Source: CAWGMT01 sp963823675 (lineage in GTDB: Bacteria > Planctomycetota > Planctomycetia > Isosphaerales > Isosphaeraceae). Taken from it: a stretch of DNA of 64,000 nt. The notes under the pieces were generated by a model. The model worked only from the letters and a program-made list of their open reading frames with translations, was not told where the DNA came from and ran no database searches. Position numbers and translations under genes: made by a program. Below, piece after piece: positions 17,405-28,090 of the stretch. Location: assembly GCA_963823675.1 (NCBI GenBank), contig CAWGMT010000008.1, positions 496,001 through 560,000 of the forward strand. The letters are read 5' to 3'. Positions within the stretch are counted from its first letter, which is position 1; every line of letters starts with the position of its first letter.

Positions 17405-19306
17405 TCACATATCGCGAATAAAATCCGCCGCGTACGAGCGCACGAGCTTGCCGTTGAGGACGTGAAAGGTGCGCAGCCGTTCCAGGAGCTGGCCGCTGAA
17501 CCGCTTGAGCGGGAGGTGAACGATCTTGCGGCCGAACTTGCGGGCCAGCCTGCGCCAGCCGGCCGGCGGGAGGTTGGGACTGACGACGGCGATGTGACGG
17601 TCCTGGCTGTGCAGGCAAGCCGCGCCCAGCAGGCGATCCTCCAGCGTGTCGGCGAAGTTGAGCCGTTTGTCCGACCAAACGTTCGGGATCGGACGAGGCG
17701 GAAACAGGAAGAGCGCGCCGCCGTACTCGGCCCGGGCGATCCCCGGCCCCACCAGGTTCTTCATGGGGTCTGTCGAATAGAAGGCGAGAGTCGATTCCTC
17801 GGCATGCTCGGCAGACCACGTGGTGCGGTGCACATAGACTGCGGGATCGGCGGGCACGTCGAAGAAGAATATGACGGCCTCGATCGAGCCCCGGCTCGGC
17901 GGCACGACCTTCACATAAAGATCGCCAGTATGCCAGTTCCGCAGTGTCTCGCGGATGTCGATACCGTCGCGAACGCTGGTCGTGAATTTCTCGGTACGCG
18001 CCAGGTCGGCCCCGAGAATGGCCTTGGCCTGGTCGCGGACGTGACGGTGAAAGCTTTCGATCCGATCGTCCTCGGGCGGCCAGGAGCACATCCCGAAAGG
18101 GTTCCAGCGCTGCCGCCAGCGGGTCTGCTCCTCCTTGGCGGGGCGGGGGCGCAGCTCGCAGGTGCGCCACGTCAGCGATTGGCCCGGCAGCCGGCTGACC
18201 ATCGGCCCCGTGCCCCAGACCGGCACGTCGCCCTGGTTGATGCCGATTCGAACCAGGCCCGGTTGATCGAAATCCGGCTCGTTGGACCATCCGGGCGTCT
18301 CGGCGTGGGCATGCGGGTAGGTCCGAGCCGTCTCGGCCAGCGCGAGTGCGAAGTCGTCGCCTGCAGTCTGCTGGGCGGCGGTGACCAGGGTGTAAAGGTC
18401 GGGAGTGAGCCGCCGGTCCACGAGCGAGAGGTTGCGGATGTAGCGGAAAAACACCGACAGGAGCTGGGGCGTGACACGGTCGGCGGCCTTGGGGTGGTTT
18501 TCCCGGAGACGCTCGCGCGCATCCAGGACCAGTTCCTTGACGCCGTTGACCGAGAGGTTGTCGTCAGGAGTGAGCTCGCGACGGCCGCGCTCATAGAGTC
18601 CTGTGATATAGGGTAGCTCTCCCAGAGCGAAGACGAGCGTACGCGGATCGACGCCGTAGGTGACGATCGGCGAAAAGAACGACTCGGGCTCGGGCGGATT
18701 CGCGCGGTTCTGGTAGGCGTCGCGGATCCAGGGCCAGTCGAGAATCGAGCAGACGAGCAAGATCAGCTTGTACTGCGATTCCAGCTTGCGCAGCCGGGCG
18801 GCCATCCAGGTCATGCGCTGGGCGATTTGCAGGTGCCCAGGCGGCGGGATCGCCGGCAAGAGAGCAGCCGCGAACCGCTCGGGACTGACGCGCTTGAGCG
18901 CATAGGGGTCGGGAAAGGCCTCCGTCATCGCCACGAACCGCGGCGTCTCCATGTCGATGAACTCGCGCGCGATTCGTTCGCAAAGCGCAGTCCGAATCGC
19001 GGCGATGACTCCCTGACACGGGTCGATCGGCACGTAGCTGAACCCGGGCTCGGCCTGCGAGTCTTCGGCATCGGTGTCGGCGTCGCACTGCACAACCGCC
19101 GAAATGGCGGGCAAGCGCTCGACGGCTTCCTCGACTTCCTCTTGAAACGAGGGCGGCAGCGGTACCGCAACACAGTCATAAGCACGCCTCAAGAGCTCTT
19201 CGCGCACCTGGATCGCGAAGTCGCCCGACCCATGGATAATCGGCAGCACGCGAATCCGCGGTCCGATCATCAGAAACTGCTCGGCACTGGCGCGCTTTGC
19301 ACTCAT
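17405..19306 (-). CDS. Large conserved protein of unknown function
   Basis: The product is 633 residues with no signal peptide or membrane span. Near the start, RIRVLPIIHGSGDFAIQVRE and then LLRRAYDCVAVPLPPSFQEE look like an enzyme N-terminus of the TraB/Tiki or EreA-like kind (an early conserved HGS and a strand-loop-helix layout). This is only a resemblance. The middle (LLVCSILDWPWIRDAY, VFALGELPYITGLYERGR) and the C-terminal part (WSDKRLNFADTLEDRLLGAA) are globular. It heads the five-gene minus-strand cluster (17405 down to 14474), 129 bases ahead of the next gene, and may supply that cluster's main function. Confidence 0.7.
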   Translation of the reverse strand: MSAKRASAEQFLMIGPRIRVLPIIHGSGDFAIQVREELLRRAYDCVAVPLPPSFQEEVEEAVERLPAISAVVQCDADTDAEDSQAEPGFSYVPIDPCQGVIAAIRTALCERIAREFIDMETPRFVAMTEAFPDPYALKRVSPERFAAALLPAIPPPGHLQIAQRMTWMAARLRKLESQYKLILLVCSILDWPWIRDAYQNRANPPEPESFFSPIVTYGVDPRTLVFALGELPYITGLYERGRRELTPDDNLSVNGVKELVLDARERLRENHPKAADRVTPQLLSVFFRYIRNLSLVDRRLTPDLYTLVTAAQQTAGDDFALALAETARTYPHAHAETPGWSNEPDFDQPGLVRIGINQGDVPVWGTGPMVSRLPGQSLTWRTCELRPRPAKEEQTRWRQRWNPFGMCSWPPEDDRIESFHRHVRDQAKAILGADLARTEKFTTSVRDGIDIRETLRNWHTGDLYVKVVPPSRGSIEAVIFFFDVPADPAVYVHRTTWSAEHAEESTLAFYSTDPMKNLVGPGIARAEYGGALFLFPPRPIPNVWSDKRLNFADTLEDRLLGAACLHSQDRHIAVVSPNLPPAGWRRLARKFGRKIVHLPLKRFSGQLLERLRTFHVLNGKLVRSYAADFIRDM

Positions 19307-19470
19307 TGGTCGCTCCGGAACCCCAGAATACCGGCGACAGTGTACACAAGATTACAGCGAATCAACGTGTCTCCGCCTGGAAGGGTGTCTTGGGCTTACA
19401 TAAAGTGTATCGTGGCGGTGTTTCGAGGGCGACGGGTATCGGCTGAGGCAAGTGGTGGGGCCCGACGGTC

Positions 19471-20385
19471 ATGGCCGCGCTTTGGGAAGCAGTCTGGCGT
19501 TTGTTCCCTCCCTTGAGGGTCCGCACCAAACTATTCAGCATGATGGCCATCCTCGTGGTCTATGGCTTGGTTGTGAGTCTGGTCATCCAGCTCGAGCATC
19601 TTCCCAACATCGAGTGGGGGGCCGAATCGGCTGTTGTCAACGGAATCGGGCTGAGCTTCTTGATTGCGTTCCGCACCAATCACGCTTATGACCGCTGGTG
19701 GGAAGCCCGCAAACTCTGGGGCCAGCTCATCAATGAAACTCGCAATCTCTGCCTCAAGATCCGGACGCTGGCCGACGTCGACGCAGGCGATCGACAGTGC
19801 GTGGCCAGCCTGATCGCCGATTTCGGCGACGTTCTCAAGGACCATTTGCGCCGGCGCGCTGGCTCCGACGAGCCCCCGAGCCAGGGTGCAGCGGGCAGTG
19901 CGCAGGTCCACGAGCCGGCTCGGCTCGCCGGAGCGATCTACGAATACGTGGCGGGCTGGCATCGGCGGGGACAGATCGACGGCTGGACGCTGCTCTGGCT
20001 GGACGCCCAGGCCAAGAGCCTCATGGATATCTGTGGCGCCTGCGAGCGCATCCGCAACACGCCGCTTTCCTCGTCGTACCGCGCGCTCCTGCGTCACGCG
20101 ATCGCCATCTACCTGGCTGTCGCGCCGTTTTACCTCATGGAGGATACCGGAATCGCCGGTTTTCCGCTGTTCGTCCTGGCGGCCTACTTCCTGCTGGGAA
20201 TCGAGCTCGTGGCCGAGGAAATCGAAGAACCTTTCGGCGCCGGCGGCGACAATCTGCCGCTCGAGCAGTACTGCGCGACCATTGCACAGTCGGTGCACCA
20301 GATCATCGCGACCACCAGCGAAACCGCGAGGGAGAAAGCTGCCAAACCGAGTCCGAGCGGCTCGTCGGCGGGCGATCTCGAATAG
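19471..20385 (+). CDS. Bestrophin-like membrane channel protein
   Basis: The product is 304 residues. The signature RTNHAYDRWWEARKLWGQLINETRN lies after the second membrane span (GIGLSFLIAF). The early span (LVVYGLVVSLVIQL) and the later spans (AIYLAVAPFYLM, FVLAAYFLLGIELV) with EEIEEPFGAGGDNLPLEQ match the bestrophin/RFP-TM chloride channel family, usually about 300 residues in bacteria. Such bacterial channels carry anions or cations. No coupled gene is adjacent. Confidence 0.85.
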   Translation: MAALWEAVWRLFPPLRVRTKLFSMMAILVVYGLVVSLVIQLEHLPNIEWGAESAVVNGIGLSFLIAFRTNHAYDRWWEARKLWGQLINETRNLCLKIRTLADVDAGDRQCVASLIADFGDVLKDHLRRRAGSDEPPSQGAAGSAQVHEPARLAGAIYEYVAGWHRRGQIDGWTLLWLDAQAKSLMDICGACERIRNTPLSSSYRALLRHAIAIYLAVAPFYLMEDTGIAGFPLFVLAAYFLLGIELVAEEIEEPFGAGGDNLPLEQYCATIAQSVHQIIATTSETAREKAAKPSPSGSSAGDLE

Positions 20386-21020
20386 GCTCGCGGGCGGTCC
20401 CGCGGCCGAATACCCGAAATGGAATTGACGTCGGCCGACGGAGCCGGCCCCGTGCTCTTCGGACAGTTCCTCACCACTGCCCGAAAAGTCAGAGCCGGCT
20501 CGATCGACCGACTCGCGCCGCGCGTGCCCTCAGGACCGCGAGAGCAACGAAATCTTGACGGTATTGACCCGCGCGGACTGCATCTTGTGCTGCCTCTTTT
20601 CAGCGACATTCTCCCCGCGCTCGGCCCAGCTTTTTCTCAAGAGCGAACGATTCCGCCAAACCGATCCATTCTGCGCGATTTTTCGAGAACCTTGGCCGGG
20701 CTCGACCCAGACGTCGCTGAAACGAGACAGAGAGTCATCTATCGTGCGTCGCGGAGCACATGTGCCGGTGATGATTGCCCATGTGTTTGCATGATCGCAC
20801 GAGGGCCGCGCTAAGACGAAATCCGATTCCTCTCCTACCGCGTCCGATCGTTGGCCGTTAGTGCTTGCGAAGCCTGCTTGGGCGGAGCCAGGCCCGCCAT
20901 TGCTATTCTTCGGGGTGATTCGCCCGCCGAACGGCGGGCGGTCTGCGGGACTGCCGCGCATGCCGGGAGCGCTCTGGTTGGAACGGGGACCTTCACGTTT
21001 TGAGGAAGGCGGTCTGGTTC
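20386..21020. other. Intergenic stretch with one hairpin
   Basis: No supportable gene; the frames are composition artefacts. A perfect hairpin, CGCCCGCC / GGCGGGCG with a GAAC loop, lies at 20921-20940, about 80 bases before the STAS-FHA-STAS gene. No T tract follows, so it may be a leader structure of that transcript rather than a terminator. Confidence 0.5.
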
Positions 21021-22694
21021 ATGACGAACGAAGAGTTGGCGATTCCGCTCAACGAAATCGGTTCGGTCACGGGCCTATGTCCCGACGCCGCTTTTCCCGA
21101 CGCGGCCGACGACGTTGGGCGATCGACGTCGCTCGAGTCCGAGAGGATGGGTCTGCTCGCAAGTCCCGGCACACGCGGTGCTCGTGATCCTGAGCTGGAA
21201 GACTGGATCGCCAGCAATCTCGACGTTGACGCCGAGGTTGCCCCCACTTCGCGCAATGTCTGGAATCGAATCGTCGAAGGCCTGCCTGGCCTGAGGCGCC
21301 CGCCGAAAAAAACGGGGGCGATCGCGGGAGTCGAGACGCGGTATGAAGGTTGGCCGCGATTTCACCTCGGTTACAAGCGCGGAATCACCCTGGTGCGGCT
21401 CCGCGACGCGGCGCTGCTCAAGGAATCGATGATCCAGGAGCTTGCCTGCGATCTGATCGATCTGATCGAGGCGGGTAATCGGCGGGTCGTCCTCAATTTT
21501 GGCAGGGTCGAGCGGCTCGCGAGCCTGGTGGTCGTGACGGTCAGAGAAGCCGCGGCTCGTTGCAGGGCTGGCGATGGAGGAGCTCTCAAGGTCTGTGGGC
21601 TCTCGCCCGATCTGTCCGCGATCTTTCCGATCGCGGGGATGGGCACGCGCGTGGTATTCCACGCGGACGAAGCCTCCGCGATCGACAGCCCGTGGCCCGA
21701 AGCATCAGGCCCGCGTCCGCTTCCGGTAGAGGTTCTCACAGCCCTCCTGACCGCTGCGGACGTCCCCCCGACGCGCGGCGGCGCGCCCTTCGAGGTTCCC
21801 ATGACACGTGCAGCGCAAGGAGCCCTTCCCCACGATGTCCCCACGGTACGGCCAGGCGAGCCGGAGCCGACCGAATTGTGGTTGAGCGTGAGCGCAGGCG
21901 CCGCCAGAGGCCGGCTGATCGCCGTGACCGGCCCGCGATTCGTCATCGGGCGCGACCGGAGCTGCAATCTCCGGCTGGGCTCGCCCTTGGTCAGCAAGCT
22001 GCATGCGGCCCTCCTGCGCCGCGAGGGCCGCGTGTATCTGCGTGACTTGGGCAGCACCAATGGAACGATTCTCAACGGACGGCCCTGTCGCAACAGCGAG
22101 GTGGAAGTCCACCACGGCGACCGGATCCAGATCGGGCCGATCGTGGCCACAGTCGCGACCGGTCGAGAGCAACCGGAATCCGACCACGTTGAGGATCAGG
22201 TCGCCGGCTGGCTTCGCACCGAGCAGGGCGACGATCGATCGGAGCAAATCGGCTGGGACGATACGCTCACCCTCCCCACCAGGGCTGCCGACGAGCCCAG
22301 CACTGACGGCGGGCCCCAGATCAAGTGCGAGATCATCCAGAATGTTTTGGTGGTTACTCCCCAGGTGAGCGCGCTCGACGACCTCGATATCGTCGAAGGG
22401 CTTCGTGGTCACCTGCGGGCCTTCTTCGACTCGCCCACGCCGCGCGAGGTTGTCGTCAATCTCGAATACGTCGGCCACCTCTCGGCACAAGCGATCGGCG
22501 TGCTGCTGGCTCACCACCTCCGTCTCGATCACGTGGGGGGGGCCATGCGAATTTGCCAGGCGCGCGCACGGGTCATGGCCGTTCTCCATCAAGTTCGCCT
22601 GACGATGCTCGTGGAATGTTATCCCACGCTCGACGAAGCGGTATTGGGCGCATGGCCTGTGCCCGCGGCAAGACGGCCGGCGACGGATTCTTGA
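21021..22694 (+). CDS. STAS-FHA-STAS fusion regulatory protein
   Basis: The product is 557 residues from the ATG at 21021, with GGAAGG upstream; a TTG seven codons earlier is less likely. STAS 1 spans about residues 115-225 (GITLVRLRDAALLKESM, a conserved strand-helix core). The FHA domain spans about 300-380: FVIGRDRSC 307-315, SKLHA 325-329, GSTNGT 344-349, all phosphothreonine-binding signatures. STAS 2 spans about 437-545 (VVNLEYVGHLSAQAIGVLL, with Ser at the usual phosphorylatable position). FHA binds phosphothreonine and STAS domains are anti-sigma antagonists, so it probably links Ser/Thr kinase signalling to a STAS partner-switch. The fusion of FHA between two STAS domains is uncommon. 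Confidence 0.88.
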   Translation: MTNEELAIPLNEIGSVTGLCPDAAFPDAADDVGRSTSLESERMGLLASPGTRGARDPELEDWIASNLDVDAEVAPTSRNVWNRIVEGLPGLRRPPKKTGAIAGVETRYEGWPRFHLGYKRGITLVRLRDAALLKESMIQELACDLIDLIEAGNRRVVLNFGRVERLASLVVVTVREAAARCRAGDGGALKVCGLSPDLSAIFPIAGMGTRVVFHADEASAIDSPWPEASGPRPLPVEVLTALLTAADVPPTRGGAPFEVPMTRAAQGALPHDVPTVRPGEPEPTELWLSVSAGAARGRLIAVTGPRFVIGRDRSCNLRLGSPLVSKLHAALLRREGRVYLRDLGSTNGTILNGRPCRNSEVEVHHGDRIQIGPIVATVATGREQPESDHVEDQVAGWLRTEQGDDRSEQIGWDDTLTLPTRAADEPSTDGGPQIKCEIIQNVLVVTPQVSALDDLDIVEGLRGHLRAFFDSPTPREVVVNLEYVGHLSAQAIGVLLAHHLRLDHVGGAMRICQARARVMAVLHQVRLTMLVECYPTLDEAVLGAWPVPAARRPATDS

Positions 22695-22770
22695 GCGCCT
22701 CTTTCACGCGCGGGACGGGACGCCCGATGAGCCCGGTTCCAGCCATGACTCACACCGTCCCACACGATGC

Positions 22771-23760
22771 TCAATCCTCGTCGTTATCGTCGTCGTCGCG
22801 GTAATCGGGGTGCAGCGGGTCGTCGGGGCTGAAAAAAAGGTCGCCCAGTCCGAGTGGTGTGTGCTGGCCGCCCATCGCTCGGCGTTTGCGGCGGGCGAGG
22901 TTTTCAAGATCGGCGGCATCCTCTCCCAGCACGCAAAACAGGGCCTCGCGCCATGCGGCATCGCGGCCGAGCGGATGTGCTGGGTCCTGCGCCATCCGCT
23001 TGATCGCGAAGCGGAGGAGATTGATCCCGTCGCGCGGCGAGAAGTCGAGCTTGAGTTTGTGAGCTTGCTGAAGAAACTCCACCGTCAAGGCCAGGAGAGC
23101 GTCCTCGGCGAACGGCAGGTGATACTTCAAGATCGCCATCTCGTCGTGGCGGCTGGGGAAGCCGAGACAGAGGGTTGGTTGGAGGCGGGAGAGAATGTAG
23201 TCGGGAACCTCGTAGGTCGATTCGTCCTCGTTCATGGTCACGCACACGCGGAAATCGGGATCGGCGGGTATCGTGATGCCCGCGACGATGCTTTCCACAT
23301 AGCGCCGATGATCCAGGAGCGGGGCCAGGCTGGCCCACGACTTCTCGTTCATCCGGTTCCCCTCGTCCAGCACGCAGACGCCGCCGGTGAGGATCGCCGA
23401 GACCAGGGGAGAAGCGTGATAGGCGATCCTGCCTTTCTCGGCGAGCACCGGGGTGACGATCAGGTCTTCCGGGCGGGTGTCGGCAGTGCACTGATTGATG
23501 AAGAGGGGCTGGGTACGCAGCCGGGCGGCCGCCATGGCCAGGGTCGTCTTGCCAATGCCCGGCTGGCCGGTCAGGCGCGGCGAGAGCGGCAGATCCTTTG
23601 GGTCCACCACCAGCCAGCAAGCCAGGAGCTGGCGAAGGATTGCGTCCTGCCCGATCCAGCTCTGGTCGGTCGTGTCCGGTGCGCTCAAATGGAGGGTCAC
23701 TCCGCTGATCTCGTGAACTCTCGGTACCAGGGGGGACGGGGTGGCTGGGCGTCCAATCAT
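22771..23760 (-). CDS. MoxR-like AAA ATPase
   Basis: The product is 329 residues. The start at 23760 follows a long out-of-context N-terminal extension in the same frame. Walker A lies in the segment LTGQPGIGKTTLAMAAARL, Walker B in GGVCVLDEGNRM, and sensor 1 in VCVTMNEDESTYEV; the DYILSRL arginine-finger region follows. The C-terminal acidic tail (PDDPLHPDYRDDDDNDED) is unusual. MoxR ATPases usually act with VWA proteins as chaperones; no VWA gene is adjacent. It faces away from the DUF502 gene. Confidence 0.85.
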   Translation of the reverse strand: MIGRPATPSPLVPRVHEISGVTLHLSAPDTTDQSWIGQDAILRQLLACWLVVDPKDLPLSPRLTGQPGIGKTTLAMAAARLRTQPLFINQCTADTRPEDLIVTPVLAEKGRIAYHASPLVSAILTGGVCVLDEGNRMNEKSWASLAPLLDHRRYVESIVAGITIPADPDFRVCVTMNEDESTYEVPDYILSRLQPTLCLGFPSRHDEMAILKYHLPFAEDALLALTVEFLQQAHKLKLDFSPRDGINLLRFAIKRMAQDPAHPLGRDAAWREALFCVLGEDAADLENLARRKRRAMGGQHTPLGLGDLFFSPDDPLHPDYRDDDDNDED

Positions 23761-24035
23761 GAGGAAGTCAACCTGTGGTGTGGTGGCACTGTTTCGACGA
23801 TCCGGCGCCCTTGCGCTCGATCGCTCTTTACCGAGTGTAACGAGTCGCAGCCGGATCGGCGAGCGGTCCAGCGGCCCGCCCACGCGCAATCACGACCGCG
23901 TTCGACGCGCCGCCGCTCTCGCCGGCATTCCACGCGGCGATTGCCTTGGCGCGATCCAGAGGCTAACCTCAAGAGCCGCCTGATCGGCAGTCGCCAATCT
24001 GTCACATCTGCTAATCCGGACCCGGAGTCGTCATC

Positions 24036-24884
24036 ATGGACAGCAGTATCCCAAAACCCGCACCGAATTCCGAGGCTCTTCGGACCGAGTTGCCAGCCAT
24101 TGGTTCCGGGGGTTGGGGACCCAGGTTGACCCTCGCCGCGATCCGCACCCGGCTGGTGAGCGGGATCATTCTCACGCTGCCGATCGTCATCACCTTCTGG
24201 ATCGTGTACTGGATCGTGCTGACACTCGAGCAATTCCTGCTCAACCCCATCGCAGGCGTGCTGCACCGAATCCATGCCTGGATCACGGACACCCCTGCCT
24301 TGCAGGACCTTGACCTGCCCAACTGGTGGTACAACGTCGCATCCCCCGTCCTGGCTCTCGTCTTGATGGTGGCCTTCCTCTACGCCATGGGTTTGATCGT
24401 CCGCACCTGGCTGTATCGCACGCTGGATTGGTTTTTACTCCGCGTCCCGATCGTGGCCACGATTTACCGGGCCGTACGGAACGTGGTCGATTCGCTCGGC
24501 AGCCAGTTCCGAGGCGGGGCGGATTTCAAGCGAGTCGTTCTGGTTGAGTTTCCCCACCCCGGGATTCGCTCGCTCGGGCTGGTCACCAATGCGCTGCGAG
24601 ACGACACCACGGGGCGGACCATCTTGACCGTTTGCGTGCTCACGGGGCTGATGCCACCGGCCGGATTCACCCTGTTCGTGCCCGAGGAGTCGGTGACCAA
24701 CCTCTCATGGAGCGTGAACGAGACGCTCCAGGCGATCATGTCCGGCGGAATCACCGCGCCGGCGACTGTCCATTACTTTCGGGCTCCAGGCGAACCGCCG
24801 GTTCAGAGCGGCGGTCCGATCGTCGATGCGCAGGGGCACGCGCTACGATCAATGCCCACCGATCCCGGTGTCAACTCAAATTGA
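24036..24884 (+). CDS. DUF502 family membrane protein
   Basis: The product is 282 residues with GGAG nine bases before the ATG. Two membrane spans (ILTLPIVITFWIVYWIVL around residues 48-65; VLALVLMVAFLYAMGLIV around 103-120) precede a conserved soluble part with VVLVEFPHPGIRSLGLVTN and TLFVPEESVTNLSWSVNE. This is the layout of the DUF502 (COG2928) family of uncharacterised inner-membrane proteins. Length is usual for the family. Confidence 0.88.
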   Translation: MDSSIPKPAPNSEALRTELPAIGSGGWGPRLTLAAIRTRLVSGIILTLPIVITFWIVYWIVLTLEQFLLNPIAGVLHRIHAWITDTPALQDLDLPNWWYNVASPVLALVLMVAFLYAMGLIVRTWLYRTLDWFLLRVPIVATIYRAVRNVVDSLGSQFRGGADFKRVVLVEFPHPGIRSLGLVTNALRDDTTGRTILTVCVLTGLMPPAGFTLFVPEESVTNLSWSVNETLQAIMSGGITAPATVHYFRAPGEPPVQSGGPIVDAQGHALRSMPTDPGVNSN

Positions 24885-24982
24885 GAGAGGCGATACGACT
24901 TGCCGGCGCCGGTCTGGCGGCAAGAATGTTAAGATCGGTTGTCGAAACCCGAACATCACTTAGTTGAATGGAGGTTCGTCGA

Positions 24983-25588
24983 ATGGCTACAGTTTCATCC
25001 CAGTTGATGCCTCCTCCGACTGGGGGCACTTTGCTGATGCCACCAGTCCCTGACGAGGTGTTGTACGAGGTCGTTGATAACCAGATCAGGGAGCTACCCC
25101 CAATGGGAATAAGGGAGAACCTGCTCACTTCGACATGGTTTCGTATCCTGAGCCAGTTCGCTTGGAAGGACGGGCTGGGACAGGTCGTTGCGGAAGCGCT
25201 CTTCTTGCTCGCTCCTCCGCCCAGAAACTTGCAGCGACGTCCCGACCTGGCGTTCGTCTCGTTCAACCGCTGGCCGCGCGAGCGTCTGGTTACGAGCGCC
25301 GCAGCCTGGGAGGTCGTCCCCAACTTGGCGATCGAAATTGTGAGTCCGTCAAATGGAGCGAACGAAATCGTCGAGAAGATCGAAGACTACTTCGATGTGG
25401 GGGTGGAGCGAGTCTGGGTCGTCTATCCGAAAGTGGAAAAAGTGTACGTTTACGACGCGCCGGCCTCAGTACAGATCCTGACACGGACGCAGACGCTCGA
25501 AGGAGGAAGCCTCCTGCCCGGCTTGGCGCTTCCTCTCGCCGAAATCTTCGAGGAACGATCGGGCCGCGAAAAGCCGCCCACTCAATGA
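24983..25588 (+). CDS. Uma2 family endonuclease
   Basis: The product is 201 residues from the ATG at 24983 with GGAGG upstream. Uma2 (DUF820) motifs are present: RRPDLAFVSFN, NLAIEIVSPSN, and the YFDVGVERVWVVYP motif with its aromatic cluster. Uma2 proteins have a PD-(D/E)XK-like fold and are abundant in planctomycetes and cyanobacteria, with poorly known function. A second member lies at 48514-49134. Confidence 0.88.
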   Translation: MATVSSQLMPPPTGGTLLMPPVPDEVLYEVVDNQIRELPPMGIRENLLTSTWFRILSQFAWKDGLGQVVAEALFLLAPPPRNLQRRPDLAFVSFNRWPRERLVTSAAAWEVVPNLAIEIVSPSNGANEIVEKIEDYFDVGVERVWVVYPKVEKVYVYDAPASVQILTRTQTLEGGSLLPGLALPLAEIFEERSGREKPPTQ

Positions 25589-25744
25589 AACGCCGAATCG
25601 TGAAGCTCCTGTCTCACTCAGTGTCGATCACCACGGCGGGTTTCACCGAATCGATCGACATCCTCACATCCTCAGTCGCCGCCAGCAATCGCCTGCTCGC
25701 GCCCGGCTTGAGACCTGCCCCGTGTCGGGTCCCTGCAAGACAAA

Positions 25745-25773
25745 GGGGCACCGAGGAATACCCCCGGCGCCCC
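25745..25773 (-). terminator. Rho-independent terminator of the groES-groEL unit
   Basis: Read on the minus strand, a GC-rich stem GGGGCGCCGGGG, a short GTATT loop and CCTCGGTGCCCC are followed by TTTGTCTT. It lies 32 bases past the groEL stop and is the only textbook terminator I see in the window. Confidence 0.85.
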
Positions 25774-25804
25774 ATGAGGTCTGCTTGAATCCGCAGCCAA
25801 TCGA

Positions 25805-27433
<1,629 letters not shown>

Positions 27434-27514
27434 CTGTTTTCACTCCCGAGGGAAAAACACAGTCTCTGAAACGTATGTTTCCATTCATTCATTCGACGCG
27501 CGGAATCGGGCAAC

Positions 27515-27805
27515 TCAGCCGATCACGGCGAGAATGTCTTCCTCACGCATCAGCAATACCTTCTTGTCACCTTCGATCTTGAATTCCTCACCCGCGTACG
27601 AGGTGAAGAGAACCTGCTCGCCGACCTTGACTTGCAGCTCCCGGCGCTTGCCATCCTTGGTCACCCGGCCGTCACCAACCGCCAGAACCTTCCCCTTCTG
27701 GGGCTTGTCCTTGGCCGTATCGGGCAACACGATACCCCCGGCCGTCTTGTCCTTCGCCTCTTCCCGCTCGACCACGATGCGATCGCCTAATGGCTTGAGT
27801 TTCAT
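27515..27805 (-). CDS. groES: Co-chaperonin GroES
   Basis: The product is 96 residues. The ATG at 27805 has GAGGAG upstream; the frame extends further but the start MKLKPLGDRIVVER is the family start. It has the mobile loop region (AGGIVLPDTAKDKPQKGKV) and the end LLMREEDILAVIG. It forms the lid of the GroEL ring. It is the first gene of the groES-groEL unit. I see no CIRCE (TTAGCACTC-N9-GAGTGCTAA) in the 285 bases upstream, so HrcA control is not evident. Confidence 0.96.
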   Translation of the reverse strand: MKLKPLGDRIVVEREEAKDKTAGGIVLPDTAKDKPQKGKVLAVGDGRVTKDGKRRELQVKVGEQVLFTSYAGEEFKIEGDKKVLLMREEDILAVIG

Positions 27806-28090
27806 CGGTCCAATCTCCTCAAGTTCAGTCGACTCCTGATAACGCATCCGCGCCAGGTCCGCGCGATCGACACCCAGCCAAGATCTCCTGGCGCGTGGAC
27901 ATCCATGAAACACATCGAATTGGCCCATTACTATGCAAGCGACGTGCCTTGTGCGAATTGGGACGCAATTCCAGTCTCATTAATCACTTGCAAGGTGCGG
28001 TTACTCAGTCCCGGCGTCCTCGACCCTGCCGATCGCGGTAAACGGTCAACCCGACCTGCCATTTCGGCAGTCGGCGCTCGTGGAACCGGG

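Noticed and set aside
20419..20814. 131-codon plus-strand frame after the bestrophin-like gene
   Set aside because: No ribosome-binding site, no recognisable segments, and mixed codon use unlike the real genes beside it.
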